Assembly (NCBI GenBank): GCA_913778765.1 | Contig: CAJYXO010000272.1 | Span: 1-51,285 of the forward strand | Source: an uncultured Massilia sp. | Lineage (GTDB): Bacteria > Pseudomonadota > Gammaproteobacteria > Burkholderiales > Burkholderiaceae_D | Direction: 5' to 3' | DNA length: 51,285 nt | Notes under the pieces: generated by a model | Database searches by the model: none | Seen by the model: the letters and a program-made list of their open reading frames with translations, nothing else | Told to the model about the DNA's origin: nothing | Made by a program: the position numbers and the translations under genes | Shown here: one piece after another, positions 7,625 through 15,407 of the stretch | How positions within the stretch are numbered: the stretch's first letter is position 1 | How the letters are laid out: each line of letters begins with the position of its first letter

Positions 7625-10600
7625 CTAACAAAAATCCCGGCTCCGCGTATCCAGACTCCCCAGCAGGTGCGACATATCCACCAGCCGCTTGGCCACCAGG
7701 TGGCGCACCTCACCCTCCCGCTGCCAGATCCCGTACACGCCCAGCAGGTGCGCATTCAGCACCTCGCGACGCTGCTGCTCGACCAGGCTGGCCCACACGA
7801 TCACATTCACGTTCCCGGTCTCGTCCTCGATGGTGAGGAAGAGCACGCCCTTGGCCGTGCCGGGACGCTGGCGCACGGTGACGATGCCGCAGGCGCGCGC
7901 CAGCTGGCCGTTGGCGAAGTCCATCAGCACCTCGGCCGGCAGGAAGCGCTTGGCCAGCAACTGCGGCCGCAGCAGCGCCAGCGGATGGCGGCCCAGCGTC
8001 AGTCCCTGCGCGCGGTAGTCGCCGACGATCTCCTGCCCTTCGCTGGGCGCCGCCAGCACCGGCGTCTCCTCGCTGATGCCGGCCGGACGCAGCAGGTCGC
8101 GGTCCGGCGCCGCGCCCACCGCTTCCCACAGGGCCTGGCGGCGATGGCCGGCCAGGGCGCTGAGGGCGTTCGCCCCGGCCAGCACCTGCAGGTCGCCGCG
8201 GTCCAGGTGGGCGCGGCGGGCCAGGTCGGCGGTGTCGCTGAACGGCCGGATCGCGCGCGCCACTTCGATGCGTTCGGCCGCCTCCTGCTTCAAACCGCGC
8301 AGCAGGTGCAGGCCGAGGCGCACCGCCGGCTGCAGGCGCCGCGTCTCATCGACTTCTTCCAGCGCCGACTCCCAGCCGCTGATGTTCACGTCCGCCGGGC
8401 GCACTTCGATGCCGTGGCGGCGCGCGTCCTGCACCAGCTGCGACGAACTGTAGAAACCCATCGGCTGGCTGTTCAGCAGCGCGCATAAAAACGCCGCCGG
8501 CTCGTGGCACTTCAGCCAGGAGCTTGCATAGGCCAGCAGCGCGAAGCTGGCCGCGTGCGATTCGGGAAAGCCGTATTCGCCGAAGCCCTGGATCTGGCTG
8601 AAGATCTGCTCGGCAAAGCCGATGTCGTAGCCCTTCGCCAGCATGCCGCCGACGATGCGTTCGTAGTACTTTTCCAGTCCGCCCTTGCGCTTCCAGGCCG
8701 CCATCGCGCGGCGCAGCTGGTCGGCCTCGCCGGGCGTGAAGCCGGCCGCCAGGATCGCCACCTGCATTACCTGCTCCTGGAAGATCGGCACGCCCAGGGT
8801 GCGCTCCAGCGCCACCTGCATGTCCGGGCTCGGGTAGGTGACCAGGCGCGGGTCTTCCCGCCGCTTCAGGTAGGGATGCACCATGCCGCCCTGGATCGGA
8901 CCGGGACGCACGATGGCCACCTGGATCACGAGGTCGTAGAACACGCGCGGCTTCATGCGCGGCAGCATGCTCATCTGCGCGCGCGATTCGATCTGGAATA
9001 CGCCCACGGTATCGGCCGCGCGGATCATGCGGTAGGTGGCCGGGTCGTCGGCCGGGATGTCCTGCATCTCGAACACGGTGCCGTGGCGCTGTCCCACCAG
9101 TTCCAGGCCGCGCCGCAGCATCGACAGCATGCCCAGCGCCAGCACGTCGACTTTCATCAGGCCCAGCTCTTCGAGGTCGTCCTTGTCCCACTGGATCACG
9201 CTGCGCTCTTCCATGGTCGCGTTCTCGATCGGCACCAGGCGCGACAGCTTCCCGCGCGCCATCACGAAGCCGCCCGGATGCTGGGACAGGTGGCGCGGAA
9301 AACCGAGCAGGCGCTGCGCCAGCGAAGCCCACTGCTGCGACAGCGGCGCTTCCGGATCGAGGCCGCTTTCGGCCAGCCGCATCAAGAGGTCGGCCTTGCT
9401 GTCGAACCAGTGGTGCTGCTTGCAGACCTTCTCGACGATGGCGAGGTCGATGCCGAGCGCGCGTCCGCTGTCGCGCAGCGCGCTCTTGGGACGGTAGCTG
9501 ATGACGACCGCCGCCAGCGCCGCGCGGGTACGGCCGTATTTTCGGTAGATGTACTGGATGACTTCTTCGCGCCGCTGGTGTTCGAAGTCGACGTCGATGT
9601 CCGGCGGCTCGTTGCGCTCCTTCGAGATGAAGCGTTCGAACAGCAGGCTGGCCCGCGCCGGGTCGACCTCCGTGATGCCCAGGCAGTAGCACACCGCGGA
9701 ATTGGCGGCCGAGCCGCGGCCCTGGCAGAGGATGTGCTGGGAACGGGCGAAGCGCACGATGTCGTACACGGTCAGGAAGTAGTGCTCGTAGCGCATCTCG
9801 GCGATGAGCCCGAGTTCGTGCTCGATCTGGGCCTGCACCTTTGCCGGGATGCCGTCGCGGAAGCGCCGGTGCGCGCCGATATAGGTTTCGCTGCGCAGAT
9901 AGCTGGCCGCCGTGTGGCCGGGCGGGACCACTTCGTCCGGGTATTCGTAGCGCAGTTCATCCAGCGAGAAGGTGCACAGGCCTGCCACGCGCAGGGTTTC
10001 ATCCAGCGCCGCGCGCGGATAGATGTTGGCCAGGCGCACGCGCGAACGCAGGTGCTGCTCGGCGTTCGGCGCCAGCTGGTAGCCGCATTCGGCCACCGGC
10101 TTGCCGATCCGCGTCGCGCTCAGGGTGTCCTGCAGCGGCTTCCTGGAACGCACGTGCATCACCACCTGGCCCAGCGCGACGATCCGCATGCCGTGCTGCC
10201 AGCCGACTTCCTCGACGGTGGCGCGGTGGGCGTCGTCGAAGGCGCGGTGCAGCAGGTTCAGGCCGATCCAGGCGCGGCCCGGGAAGGTCATCGCCATCCA
10301 CGCCGCCTGGGCATGCAGGCGGTCGACGCCCTGCTGGTCATGGCCCGGATACGCGGGCAGCAGGATCGCCAGGCAGTCCGGCATGCCCTGCAAATGCGCC
10401 AGCTCGCCGGACGGCGCGTCGAGGTCGTCGGGATGCAGGCGGTAAGTCCCCTTCTCGCCGCGGGTGCGCCCGAGCGTGATCAGCTCGGACAGGTTGCCGT
10501 AGCCGTTGCGGTTCTGCGCCAGCAGGATGAGCGACAGTGCAGGGCTGCCATCGGGATGCGTCAAATGGAAGTGGGCGCCGACGATCAGCGGCAGCCCGGC

Positions 10601-10813
10601 CCCCTTCGCCTCCGCATGCGCGCGCACGACGCCGGCCAGCGAGCACTCGTCGGTGACGGCCAGCGCCGCATAGCCGAGCTGCACCGCCCGCGCCACCAGT
10701 TCCTCCGCATGCGACGCCCCTTGCAGGAAGGAGAAGTTCGTCAGGCAGAACAGCTCCGCGTACTGGGGCAGGCCCAGGTGCAGGCCGAACTGGGAGGAGG
10801 AATCGGATGGCAT
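7625..10813 (-). CDS. dnaE2: Error-prone DNA polymerase DnaE2 (ImuC)
   Basis: A C-family polymerase that extends past DNA lesions together with ImuA and ImuB during the SOS response, causing damage-induced mutation. At 1062 aa it has the usual length, shorter than replicative DnaE. The PHP domain lies at the N-terminus (FCLTNFSFLQGASHAEELV, LAVTDECSLAGV). The polymerase active site includes PDIDVDFEHQRREEV at about residues 400-414 and QGRGSAANSAVCY ahead of it. Helix-hairpin-helix and OB-fold segments lie near the end (GVLFLTIEDETGNVNVIVW). A LexA box about 45 bases upstream of the start indicates SOS control. imuA and imuB, normally in the same operon, are about 31 kb away on the same strand. 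Confidence 0.97.
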   Translation of the reverse strand: MPSDSSSQFGLHLGLPQYAELFCLTNFSFLQGASHAEELVARAVQLGYAALAVTDECSLAGVVRAHAEAKGAGLPLIVGAHFHLTHPDGSPALSLILLAQNRNGYGNLSELITLGRTRGEKGTYRLHPDDLDAPSGELAHLQGMPDCLAILLPAYPGHDQQGVDRLHAQAAWMAMTFPGRAWIGLNLLHRAFDDAHRATVEEVGWQHGMRIVALGQVVMHVRSRKPLQDTLSATRIGKPVAECGYQLAPNAEQHLRSRVRLANIYPRAALDETLRVAGLCTFSLDELRYEYPDEVVPPGHTAASYLRSETYIGAHRRFRDGIPAKVQAQIEHELGLIAEMRYEHYFLTVYDIVRFARSQHILCQGRGSAANSAVCYCLGITEVDPARASLLFERFISKERNEPPDIDVDFEHQRREEVIQYIYRKYGRTRAALAAVVISYRPKSALRDSGRALGIDLAIVEKVCKQHHWFDSKADLLMRLAESGLDPEAPLSQQWASLAQRLLGFPRHLSQHPGGFVMARGKLSRLVPIENATMEERSVIQWDKDDLEELGLMKVDVLALGMLSMLRRGLELVGQRHGTVFEMQDIPADDPATYRMIRAADTVGVFQIESRAQMSMLPRMKPRVFYDLVIQVAIVRPGPIQGGMVHPYLKRREDPRLVTYPSPDMQVALERTLGVPIFQEQVMQVAILAAGFTPGEADQLRRAMAAWKRKGGLEKYYERIVGGMLAKGYDIGFAEQIFSQIQGFGEYGFPESHAASFALLAYASSWLKCHEPAAFLCALLNSQPMGFYSSSQLVQDARRHGIEVRPADVNISGWESALEEVDETRRLQPAVRLGLHLLRGLKQEAAERIEVARAIRPFSDTADLARRAHLDRGDLQVLAGANALSALAGHRRQALWEAVGAAPDRDLLRPAGISEETPVLAAPSEGQEIVGDYRAQGLTLGRHPLALLRPQLLAKRFLPAEVLMDFANGQLARACGIVTVRQRPGTAKGVLFLTIEDETGNVNVIVWASLVEQQRREVLNAHLLGVYGIWQREGEVRHLVAKRLVDMSHLLGSLDTRSRDFC

Positions 10814-10858
10814 CGTGGATAGCGTCGAATCGGTCTACAATGGTCTTAACAAAAGACA

Positions 10859-10880
10859 ATACTGTATAAAAACACAGTAT
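10859..10880. promoter_or_regulatory. LexA (SOS) box between dnaE2 and the PhzF-like gene
   Basis: TACTGTAT-AAAA-ACACAGTA (10860-10879) fits the CTGT-N8-ACAG LexA consensus of beta- and gamma-proteobacteria, with 7 of 8 arm bases symmetrical. It is 46 bases upstream of dnaE2 on the minus strand and about 26 bases upstream of the divergent PhzF-like start on the plus strand, so LexA could repress both. Confidence 0.9.
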
Positions 10881-10905
10881 AACTGACGACTTCGACACGC
10901 GAAAC

Positions 10906-11676
10906 ATGCACGTACAAACATTGAACTGCTTCGGCGCGCGGCCGGGCGACGGCAATCCGGCGCTGGTGATCGAGGACGACGGCATGGACCAGACGGCGCG
11001 CCAGGCTTTCGCCGCCGCCCGCAACACGACCTGCGTGTTCCTGTCGGCGGACCGGGAGGTCGACTACGTCTATCCGCACATGCGCAGTCCGCTGTGCCTG
11101 CATGCGACGCTGGCCGTGGCGGCGGTACTGTTCGGACGCGATGCGCACGCCGGTGTCATCGACGTGCACACGGCCATGAAGGGCCAGGTGCTCGGCCTGT
11201 CGCACGAAGGGGCCGACTATTTCGTGCGGCTCACGCCGCAGCCGGCGCCGCAGCCTGCCATCACAACGGATGAGATCGCCGTCCTGCTCGGCGCGCCCGG
11301 CCTGCGATTGGCGTCGACGCCGCAGGTGGCCTCGGTCGGCAGTCCCAAGCTGCTGGTCGAGGTGGCTGACCTGGAAACGCTGTACGGCTTGCGCCCGGAC
11401 CTGGCCGGCATCGCGGCCTGGGGCAGGCAGGATGGCGTGAACGGCATCTATGCCTGGTGCCGGATCGATGCGGACACGGTCGAGGGACGCAACTTCAACC
11501 ACCTCGACCCGGCCCTGGAAGACAGCGCCACCGGCGTCGCCGCGGGCGCCCTCGCGGTGGCATTGCGGCGCGGCATGACCGTGCGCCAGGGCCGCGCGAC
11601 GGGGCGCGATTGCCTGATCAGGGTGCGCGTCGACGGCGACGCCATCCTGGTCGGCGGTGCGGTAGAGCCGGCTTGA
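10906..11676 (+). CDS. PhzF-family isomerase-like protein
   Basis: A member of the PhzF/diaminopimelate-epimerase fold family, of 256 aa. The family's two-lobed layout is visible: GDGNPALVIED near residues 14-24, PHMRSPLCLHATLAVAAVL at about 57-75 (the ELPFCGHAT-type strand), GSPKLLVEVADL in the second lobe, and HLDPALEDSATGVAAGAL near the end (the DPxTGSA-type loop). The catalytic glutamate that family members carry in a SETxF motif appears as TTCVF around residues 41-45, so the usual isomerase chemistry may be lost. No Shine-Dalgarno stands out. It shares the 92-base promoter region and LexA box with dnaE2. The substrate is unknown, and a phenazine role is not implied. Confidence 0.8.
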   Translation: MHVQTLNCFGARPGDGNPALVIEDDGMDQTARQAFAAARNTTCVFLSADREVDYVYPHMRSPLCLHATLAVAAVLFGRDAHAGVIDVHTAMKGQVLGLSHEGADYFVRLTPQPAPQPAITTDEIAVLLGAPGLRLASTPQVASVGSPKLLVEVADLETLYGLRPDLAGIAAWGRQDGVNGIYAWCRIDADTVEGRNFNHLDPALEDSATGVAAGALAVALRRGMTVRQGRATGRDCLIRVRVDGDAILVGGAVEPA

Positions 11677-11776
11677 GCAGCGACCTCATCCAGACTGTGC
11701 GGGCGCAAGATCCCGGTTCCCGATCCCTGCTGAGATCGGTATGATCGCTTCCATGTGTCAGCCGGACAGGCCTATC

Positions 11777-12292
11777 ATGCATTCCGTCATCAAACTCATT
11801 CCGGCCACCGCCCTCCTCGTCCTGGGCGGCTGCGCCTCGCACACGGCATCCCGCATGGGCAATGCCGCCACCGCGCCGCTCACCGATCTCGGCATCAAGA
11901 AAGAGGATATCCCCGCCGTGCTCGCCAAGGCCCGGGAAAATCCCTACCTGATCCCGGCCGGACAGAGCTGCTTCGCCATCGCCCACGAGATCCGTGAACT
12001 CGACGAGGCGCTCGGCCCCGACTACGACGCCCCGGCCTCGAAGAACGAGGAATCCTTCATGGACAAGGCTTCGGACGTCGCCGAAGACCAGGCCGTGGGC
12101 GCGGTGCAGCGCACCGCCGAAGGGCTGATTCCCTTCCGCAGCTGGGTGCGCAAGCTCAGCGGCGCGGAAAAGCACGCCAGGCAGGTGTCGGCCTGCGTCG
12201 CCGCCGGCACCGCGCGGCGGGCCTTCCTGAAAGGCCTGGCGGCGTCCCAGCATTGCACCTTGCCGGGCATGCCGGCCCTGAAGAAAAGCTAA
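11777..12292 (+). CDS. Small lipoprotein, unknown function
   Basis: A 171-aa envelope lipoprotein. ATG 11777 gives a compact lipoprotein signal (MHSVIKLIPATALLVLGGC) with lipobox LGGC and the cysteine at about residue 19; a further in-frame start at 11741 would only add 12 non-signal residues. The mature part has an amphipathic segment (LTDLGIKKEDIPAVLAKARE) and two more cysteines (SCFAI, SACVAAG) that could form a disulfide. I do not recognise a characterised family. Its stop overlaps the stop of the convergent DUF1801 gene in the shared bases CTAA, so the two genes end nose to nose without a terminator. Confidence 0.8.
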   Translation: MHSVIKLIPATALLVLGGCASHTASRMGNAATAPLTDLGIKKEDIPAVLAKARENPYLIPAGQSCFAIAHEIRELDEALGPDYDAPASKNEESFMDKASDVAEDQAVGAVQRTAEGLIPFRSWVRKLSGAEKHARQVSACVAAGTARRAFLKGLAASQHCTLPGMPALKKS

Positions 12293-12690
12293 GGCTTCGG
12301 CTTCGGCTTCGATTTTGCCGCGGCGTTGAGGTCTGCCGCGGCCCGGATCAGCGCCTTGAAGGCGTCGGCATCGACCACTTCGCCTTCGCGGATGTCGATC
12401 GCGCGCCGCGCATTGCCGTCCAGGCTGGCGTTGAACAAGCCGGCGGGATCGGCCAGCGACGCGCCCTTCAGGAAGGTCAGCTTGACCCAGGATTTGTAGG
12501 ATTCGCCGGTGCACAGGATGCCGCCGTGTTCCCACACCGGCGTGCCCATCCACTTCCAGCTTTCGACCACGTCCGGCACCGCCTCATGGATCAGTCCGCG
12601 CATGCGCGCCAGCGCCGCGCCGCGCCAGTCGCCGAGGCTGGCGATGCGTTCGTCGATCATCGCGGTGGCCGGGCTGGCTGCGCCGTTCAT
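12289..12690 (-). CDS. DUF1801-family protein
   Basis: A 133-aa cytoplasmic protein of the DUF1801/YdhG-like fold, recognised by IHEAVPDVVESWKWMGTPVW and YKSWVKLTFLKGASL, which match the family pattern of a pocket-forming beta-sheet protein of unknown ligand. The C-terminus is lysine/proline-rich (KSKPKPKP). It is the last gene of a three-gene operon: its start overlaps the stop of the SRPBCC gene by 4 bases. ArsR-SRPBCC-DUF1801 clusters are common in proteobacteria and are thought to respond to small molecules, but no ligand is established that I can name. Confidence 0.85.
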   Translation of the reverse strand: MNGAASPATAMIDERIASLGDWRGAALARMRGLIHEAVPDVVESWKWMGTPVWEHGGILCTGESYKSWVKLTFLKGASLADPAGLFNASLDGNARRAIDIREGEVVDADAFKALIRAAADLNAAAKSKPKPKP

Positions 12691-13088
12691 GCCAGCACCT
12701 GCTCGAGCGCGGCGAAGAACTTGTTCCAGCCGTACTGGGCGCCGTGGAAGGCCTGGTCCTGGTCCGGACGGAAGCCGCTCTGCTCCATGCGCAGGCGGGT
12801 GCCGGCGGCGGTCGGCGTCAGGGTCCAGGTGACCACGCTGTCCAGGCCCAGCGCGGCCCAGGTATAGGACAGGCTGCGCTGCGGCTCGATCTCCAGCACC
12901 TCGCAGGCCACCGAACCCCAGTCGCCCCGCAGGCTGAAGCGGTGATGCAGGGCCGGCACGAAGTCGTTCTTCATCAGCCAGGCTTCGATCAGGTGCGGCT
13001 GGGTGAGCGCGCGCCAGATCTTGTCCGGCGCATGCGCGAACTCGCGCTCGACGGTGACGGTACGAATATGCAACGAGGAATCGTTCAT
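12687..13088 (-). CDS. SRPBCC (AHSA1/START-like) domain protein
   Basis: A 133-aa single-domain protein of the helix-grip fold, a hydrophobic-ligand pocket. It opens with a strand and TVEREFAHAPDKIWRALTQP, the standard start of AHSA1-like SRPBCC proteins, followed by LIEAWLMKNDF, then SYTWAALGLDSVVTWTLTP, and ends with the long C-terminal helix (GWNKFFAALEQVL). It sits between an ArsR regulator and DUF1801 with 4-base overlaps on both sides, so it is translationally coupled. Its ligand is unknown; the arrangement suggests it binds or senses the same small molecule the operon responds to. Confidence 0.9.
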   Translation of the reverse strand: MNDSSLHIRTVTVEREFAHAPDKIWRALTQPHLIEAWLMKNDFVPALHHRFSLRGDWGSVACEVLEIEPQRSLSYTWAALGLDSVVTWTLTPTAAGTRLRMEQSGFRPDQDQAFHGAQYGWNKFFAALEQVLA

Positions 13089-13414
13089 TGGTCCATCCTT
13101 TTCAAGAGGTCATCGAGATCGTCGAACCGGCTCTCCCAGAACCGGGCCATCTGCCGGGTCCAGCCGACCAGCGGGGCCAGCGCCGGCAACTGCGCCGAAT
13201 AATGCGTCTGGCGGCCCGCGTGGCGGTCGCTGACGAGGCCAGCCTGCTTGAGGATGCCGAGATGCTTCGACACCGCCGGCTGCGAAATGCCGGCCTCGGC
13301 GGTCAGTGCGCCGACCGTCTGCTCTCCTTCGCGGCACAGCCGTTCGAAGAGGCTGCGGCGGGTCGGGTCGGCAAGCGTGCGGAAAATCAGGTCTGGGGTC
13401 GGGTCCATCGTCAT
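13085..13414 (-). CDS. ArsR-family transcriptional regulator
   Basis: A winged-helix repressor of 109 aa at the head of the operon. Motifs: FRTLADPTRRSLFERLCREG (helices 1-2), TVGALTAEAGISQPAVSKHL (helix-turn-helix) and LGILKQAGLVSDRHAGRQTH (wing), as in the metal-free ArsR group that is paired with SRPBCC genes. I see no cysteine metal site. ATG 13414 and the second in-frame ATG at 13408 are both possible; neither has a Shine-Dalgarno. The first of two ATAAC-N6-GTTAT palindromes begins three bases upstream of the start, so autorepression is very likely, and the transcript may be nearly leaderless. Confidence 0.92.
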   Translation of the reverse strand: MTMDPTPDLIFRTLADPTRRSLFERLCREGEQTVGALTAEAGISQPAVSKHLGILKQAGLVSDRHAGRQTHYSAQLPALAPLVGWTRQMARFWESRFDDLDDLLKRMDQ

Positions 13415-13416
13415 TC

Positions 13417-13457
13417 ATAACTGGCTGGTTATGGAAAAAGTATAACCACGTAGTTAT
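13417..13457. promoter_or_regulatory. Two tandem ArsR operators
   Basis: Two copies of the palindrome ATAAC-N6-GTTAT lie at 13417-13432 and 13442-13457, with centres 25 bases apart. They sit directly upstream of the arsR-type gene (minus strand) and about 75 bases upstream of the PfpI-like gene (plus strand). The conserved arms with variable centres (TGGCTG, CACGTA) are what a dimeric winged-helix repressor would bind. Confidence 0.75.
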
Positions 13458-13531
13458 GAGTCGGTCAAGCGGAACTAAAGCCATGTCCGCCGACTCTGCT
13501 AGCAATAGACCGCAGCAACAAGGAGAAGACG

Positions 13532-14302
13532 ATGAGCGCATCCGGACAACTTGCCGGCAAGCGGATTGCCGTGCTGACGGCGGACGGCGTCGAACAGGCG
13601 GAACTGGACGCGGCGCTGGCGGCGCTGAAGGATGCGGGCGCGCAGCTGGTCCTCATCGCCCTGCGCGCGGGCCGGATACGCAGCATGAGCGTGCACCAGC
13701 CGGCCGACCTGGTGCGGGTCGACCGCAAGATCGACGACGTGCTGGCAGCCGACTACGACGGTCTCCTGATTCCCGGCGGCTATATTGCGCCCGACCTGCT
13801 GCGGCAGTCGGCCCAGGCGCGCGATTTCGTACGCGGCATCGAGGCCGCCGGCAAGCCGGTCGCGGCGATGTCGCATGCGGCCCTGGTGCTGGTGTCCTGC
13901 GGCCTGGCGGCCAAGCGTACCCTGACCTCGTGGCCGGGCGTGCGCGACGACCTCGTGAACGCCGGCGCGGTCTGGCTGAACCAGGACGTCGTGCGCGACG
14001 GCCGCCTGCTCACCAGCCGCACGCCGCAGGATTGCGCCGCCTTCGTGCGCGAGCTGCCGCCCTTCCTGGCCGGCGAGGCCGGGACGCCGGCGCCGGCGCC
14101 GGCCCAGGCCGATTCGGATCCGCCCCAGCAGTCGCCGTCCGAACTGCCGGACCAGTCGCTGCGCTGGCTGGCCGCGCCCTCGCTCGGCGCCATGCTGAGC
14201 CTGGCGATCGTGGGGGTGAGCGTGGTCGCGGCCAACCGCAGCCTGCGCAAGCGCGGCGCCAGGGAAGCCAGCGCCGACCCGCCCGAGGCCGGCGGCGGCT
14301 GA
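13532..14302 (+). CDS. DJ-1/PfpI-like protein with C-terminal membrane helix, catalytic Cys replaced
   Basis: A 256-aa protein; ATG 13532 has AAGGAG upstream. Residues about 10-180 are a DJ-1/PfpI domain: RIAVLTADGVEQAEL (with the usual acidic residue), YDGLLIPGGYIAPDLLR, the nucleophile-elbow region KPVAAMSHAALVLVSCGL, and RTLTSWPGVRDDLVNAGA. In PfpI proteases and glyoxalases the elbow reads A-x-C-H-G; here serine occupies the cysteine position (S114), so standard thiol chemistry should be absent. A Pro/Ala-rich linker (about 185-207) leads to a predicted transmembrane helix at about 216-234 and a short basic tail (RSLRKRG). An N-terminal PfpI domain on a tail anchor is not the usual architecture. 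Confidence 0.85.
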   Translation: MSASGQLAGKRIAVLTADGVEQAELDAALAALKDAGAQLVLIALRAGRIRSMSVHQPADLVRVDRKIDDVLAADYDGLLIPGGYIAPDLLRQSAQARDFVRGIEAAGKPVAAMSHAALVLVSCGLAAKRTLTSWPGVRDDLVNAGAVWLNQDVVRDGRLLTSRTPQDCAAFVRELPPFLAGEAGTPAPAPAQADSDPPQQSPSELPDQSLRWLAAPSLGAMLSLAIVGVSVVAANRSLRKRGAREASADPPEAGGG

Positions 14303-14367
14303 GCGGCGGCCGTCACCGGCGGGCGCGCCGGTCCTGGCATGGCAGACGGCCTACCGAAAGCGCCGGT

Positions 14368-15294
14368 TCACCGCGCCGATGGAACGCACGACGGCGTCGC
14401 CGGGCCGGCGCCCGGCTTCAAGGCGTCCCGGAACGCCGGCCGCCGCAGCTCTGCTGGCGAGAACCACAGCGATTTGCGCGACACCGGGAGCGACGGTCCG
14501 CGCAAGGGATTGGGCAGGTCGAGGACATGCCGATGCTCCAGCCCCGCGGCCGCGATCTTCGTCGCAAAATAGCTGTAGAACAGGCGGTCGAAGGAACCGT
14601 CGGCGATGGCCGCCTCCAGGCCGCGCCGGATGTCGCCCGCCAGGCCGGCATGCGCACGGTTGACGAAGAAGTAAGCGTCGGTCGGGTAGCGCAGTATCAG
14701 GTGCGGCTCGACCGCCAGGCCTGGATAGTGCTCGACCTCGTCGAACACCTGCTGGACGGCGCGCGGGAAATAATCGATCCGGTTTGCCTCCAGCATCTTG
14801 AACATGCCGTCATAGGCAGAGGACACGTGCACCGGCAGGCCGCTCGCGCGCAGGATGCCGACATCCGGCCAGTCGTGTCCCTGGCCGGCCACGAAGGCCT
14901 TGAGCTGGCCGACCGTCCGCACATGCGCGAACTGCTGCAGGCGTTCCTTGCGCACCAGTGCGATGCGCCAGCCGAGCAGGCCCTTGGTCAGCGGGATCGG
15001 CACCGCCAGCAGCTTCGCTTCGCGTTCCGCCGAAGTCATGGTGATCATGATATCCACCGCGCCCGTACCATGTTCCAGCTCGTAGATGGCCCGCCCTTGC
15101 TTCATCGGATCGGTGCTGTACACCAGGGTATGGCAGGCATGGGCCTTGGCGAATGCCAGCTTCAGCAGCGCGACGCCGTAGGGGTCGCGTCCTGGATCTG
15201 TCCACTCGGGGCGGAGGTAGGTGTAGGTGGCCGCCTGCGATGGGACGAGCAGCAGGCAGCAGGAATAGACGAGGCAGGCAAGGAGACGGCGCAT
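14368..15294 (-). CDS. Periplasmic substrate-binding-like protein (SBP_bac_3 type)
   Basis: A secreted protein of 308 aa. ATG 15294 opens a signal peptide (MRRLLACLVYSCCLLLVPSQ, cleaved near SQA-AT) and has AAGGAG close upstream; 28 upstream in-frame residues are rejected as non-coding. The mature part follows the amino-acid-binding-protein pattern: YLRPEWTDPGRDPYGVALLK, then VDIMITMTSAEREAKLLAVP, VRTVGQLKAFVAGQ, RIDYFPRAVQQVFDE and YPTDAYFFVNRAHAGL. No ABC permease genes are nearby, so it may be a stand-alone sensor-type binding protein, as often found in Oxalobacteraceae, or a detached domain. The ligand cannot be assigned. Confidence 0.82.
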   Translation of the reverse strand: MRRLLACLVYSCCLLLVPSQAATYTYLRPEWTDPGRDPYGVALLKLAFAKAHACHTLVYSTDPMKQGRAIYELEHGTGAVDIMITMTSAEREAKLLAVPIPLTKGLLGWRIALVRKERLQQFAHVRTVGQLKAFVAGQGHDWPDVGILRASGLPVHVSSAYDGMFKMLEANRIDYFPRAVQQVFDEVEHYPGLAVEPHLILRYPTDAYFFVNRAHAGLAGDIRRGLEAAIADGSFDRLFYSYFATKIAAAGLEHRHVLDLPNPLRGPSLPVSRKSLWFSPAELRRPAFRDALKPGAGPATPSCVPSAR

Positions 15295-15407
15295 GGCTCC
15301 CGATGCTAACCGCTCTCTCCCTGTCAGGCAATCCTGGTGGCGTCGCCCACCCGCACGGCCGGACGCGTAAATATGCAATATTTTCAGACTTGCATTACTC
15401 TTCTGTC

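Noticed and set aside
8504..10822. 772-codon open frame antisense to dnaE2
   Set aside because: Same reason: a composition shadow of dnaE2 codons, rich in Arg/Gln/His, with no recognisable domain.
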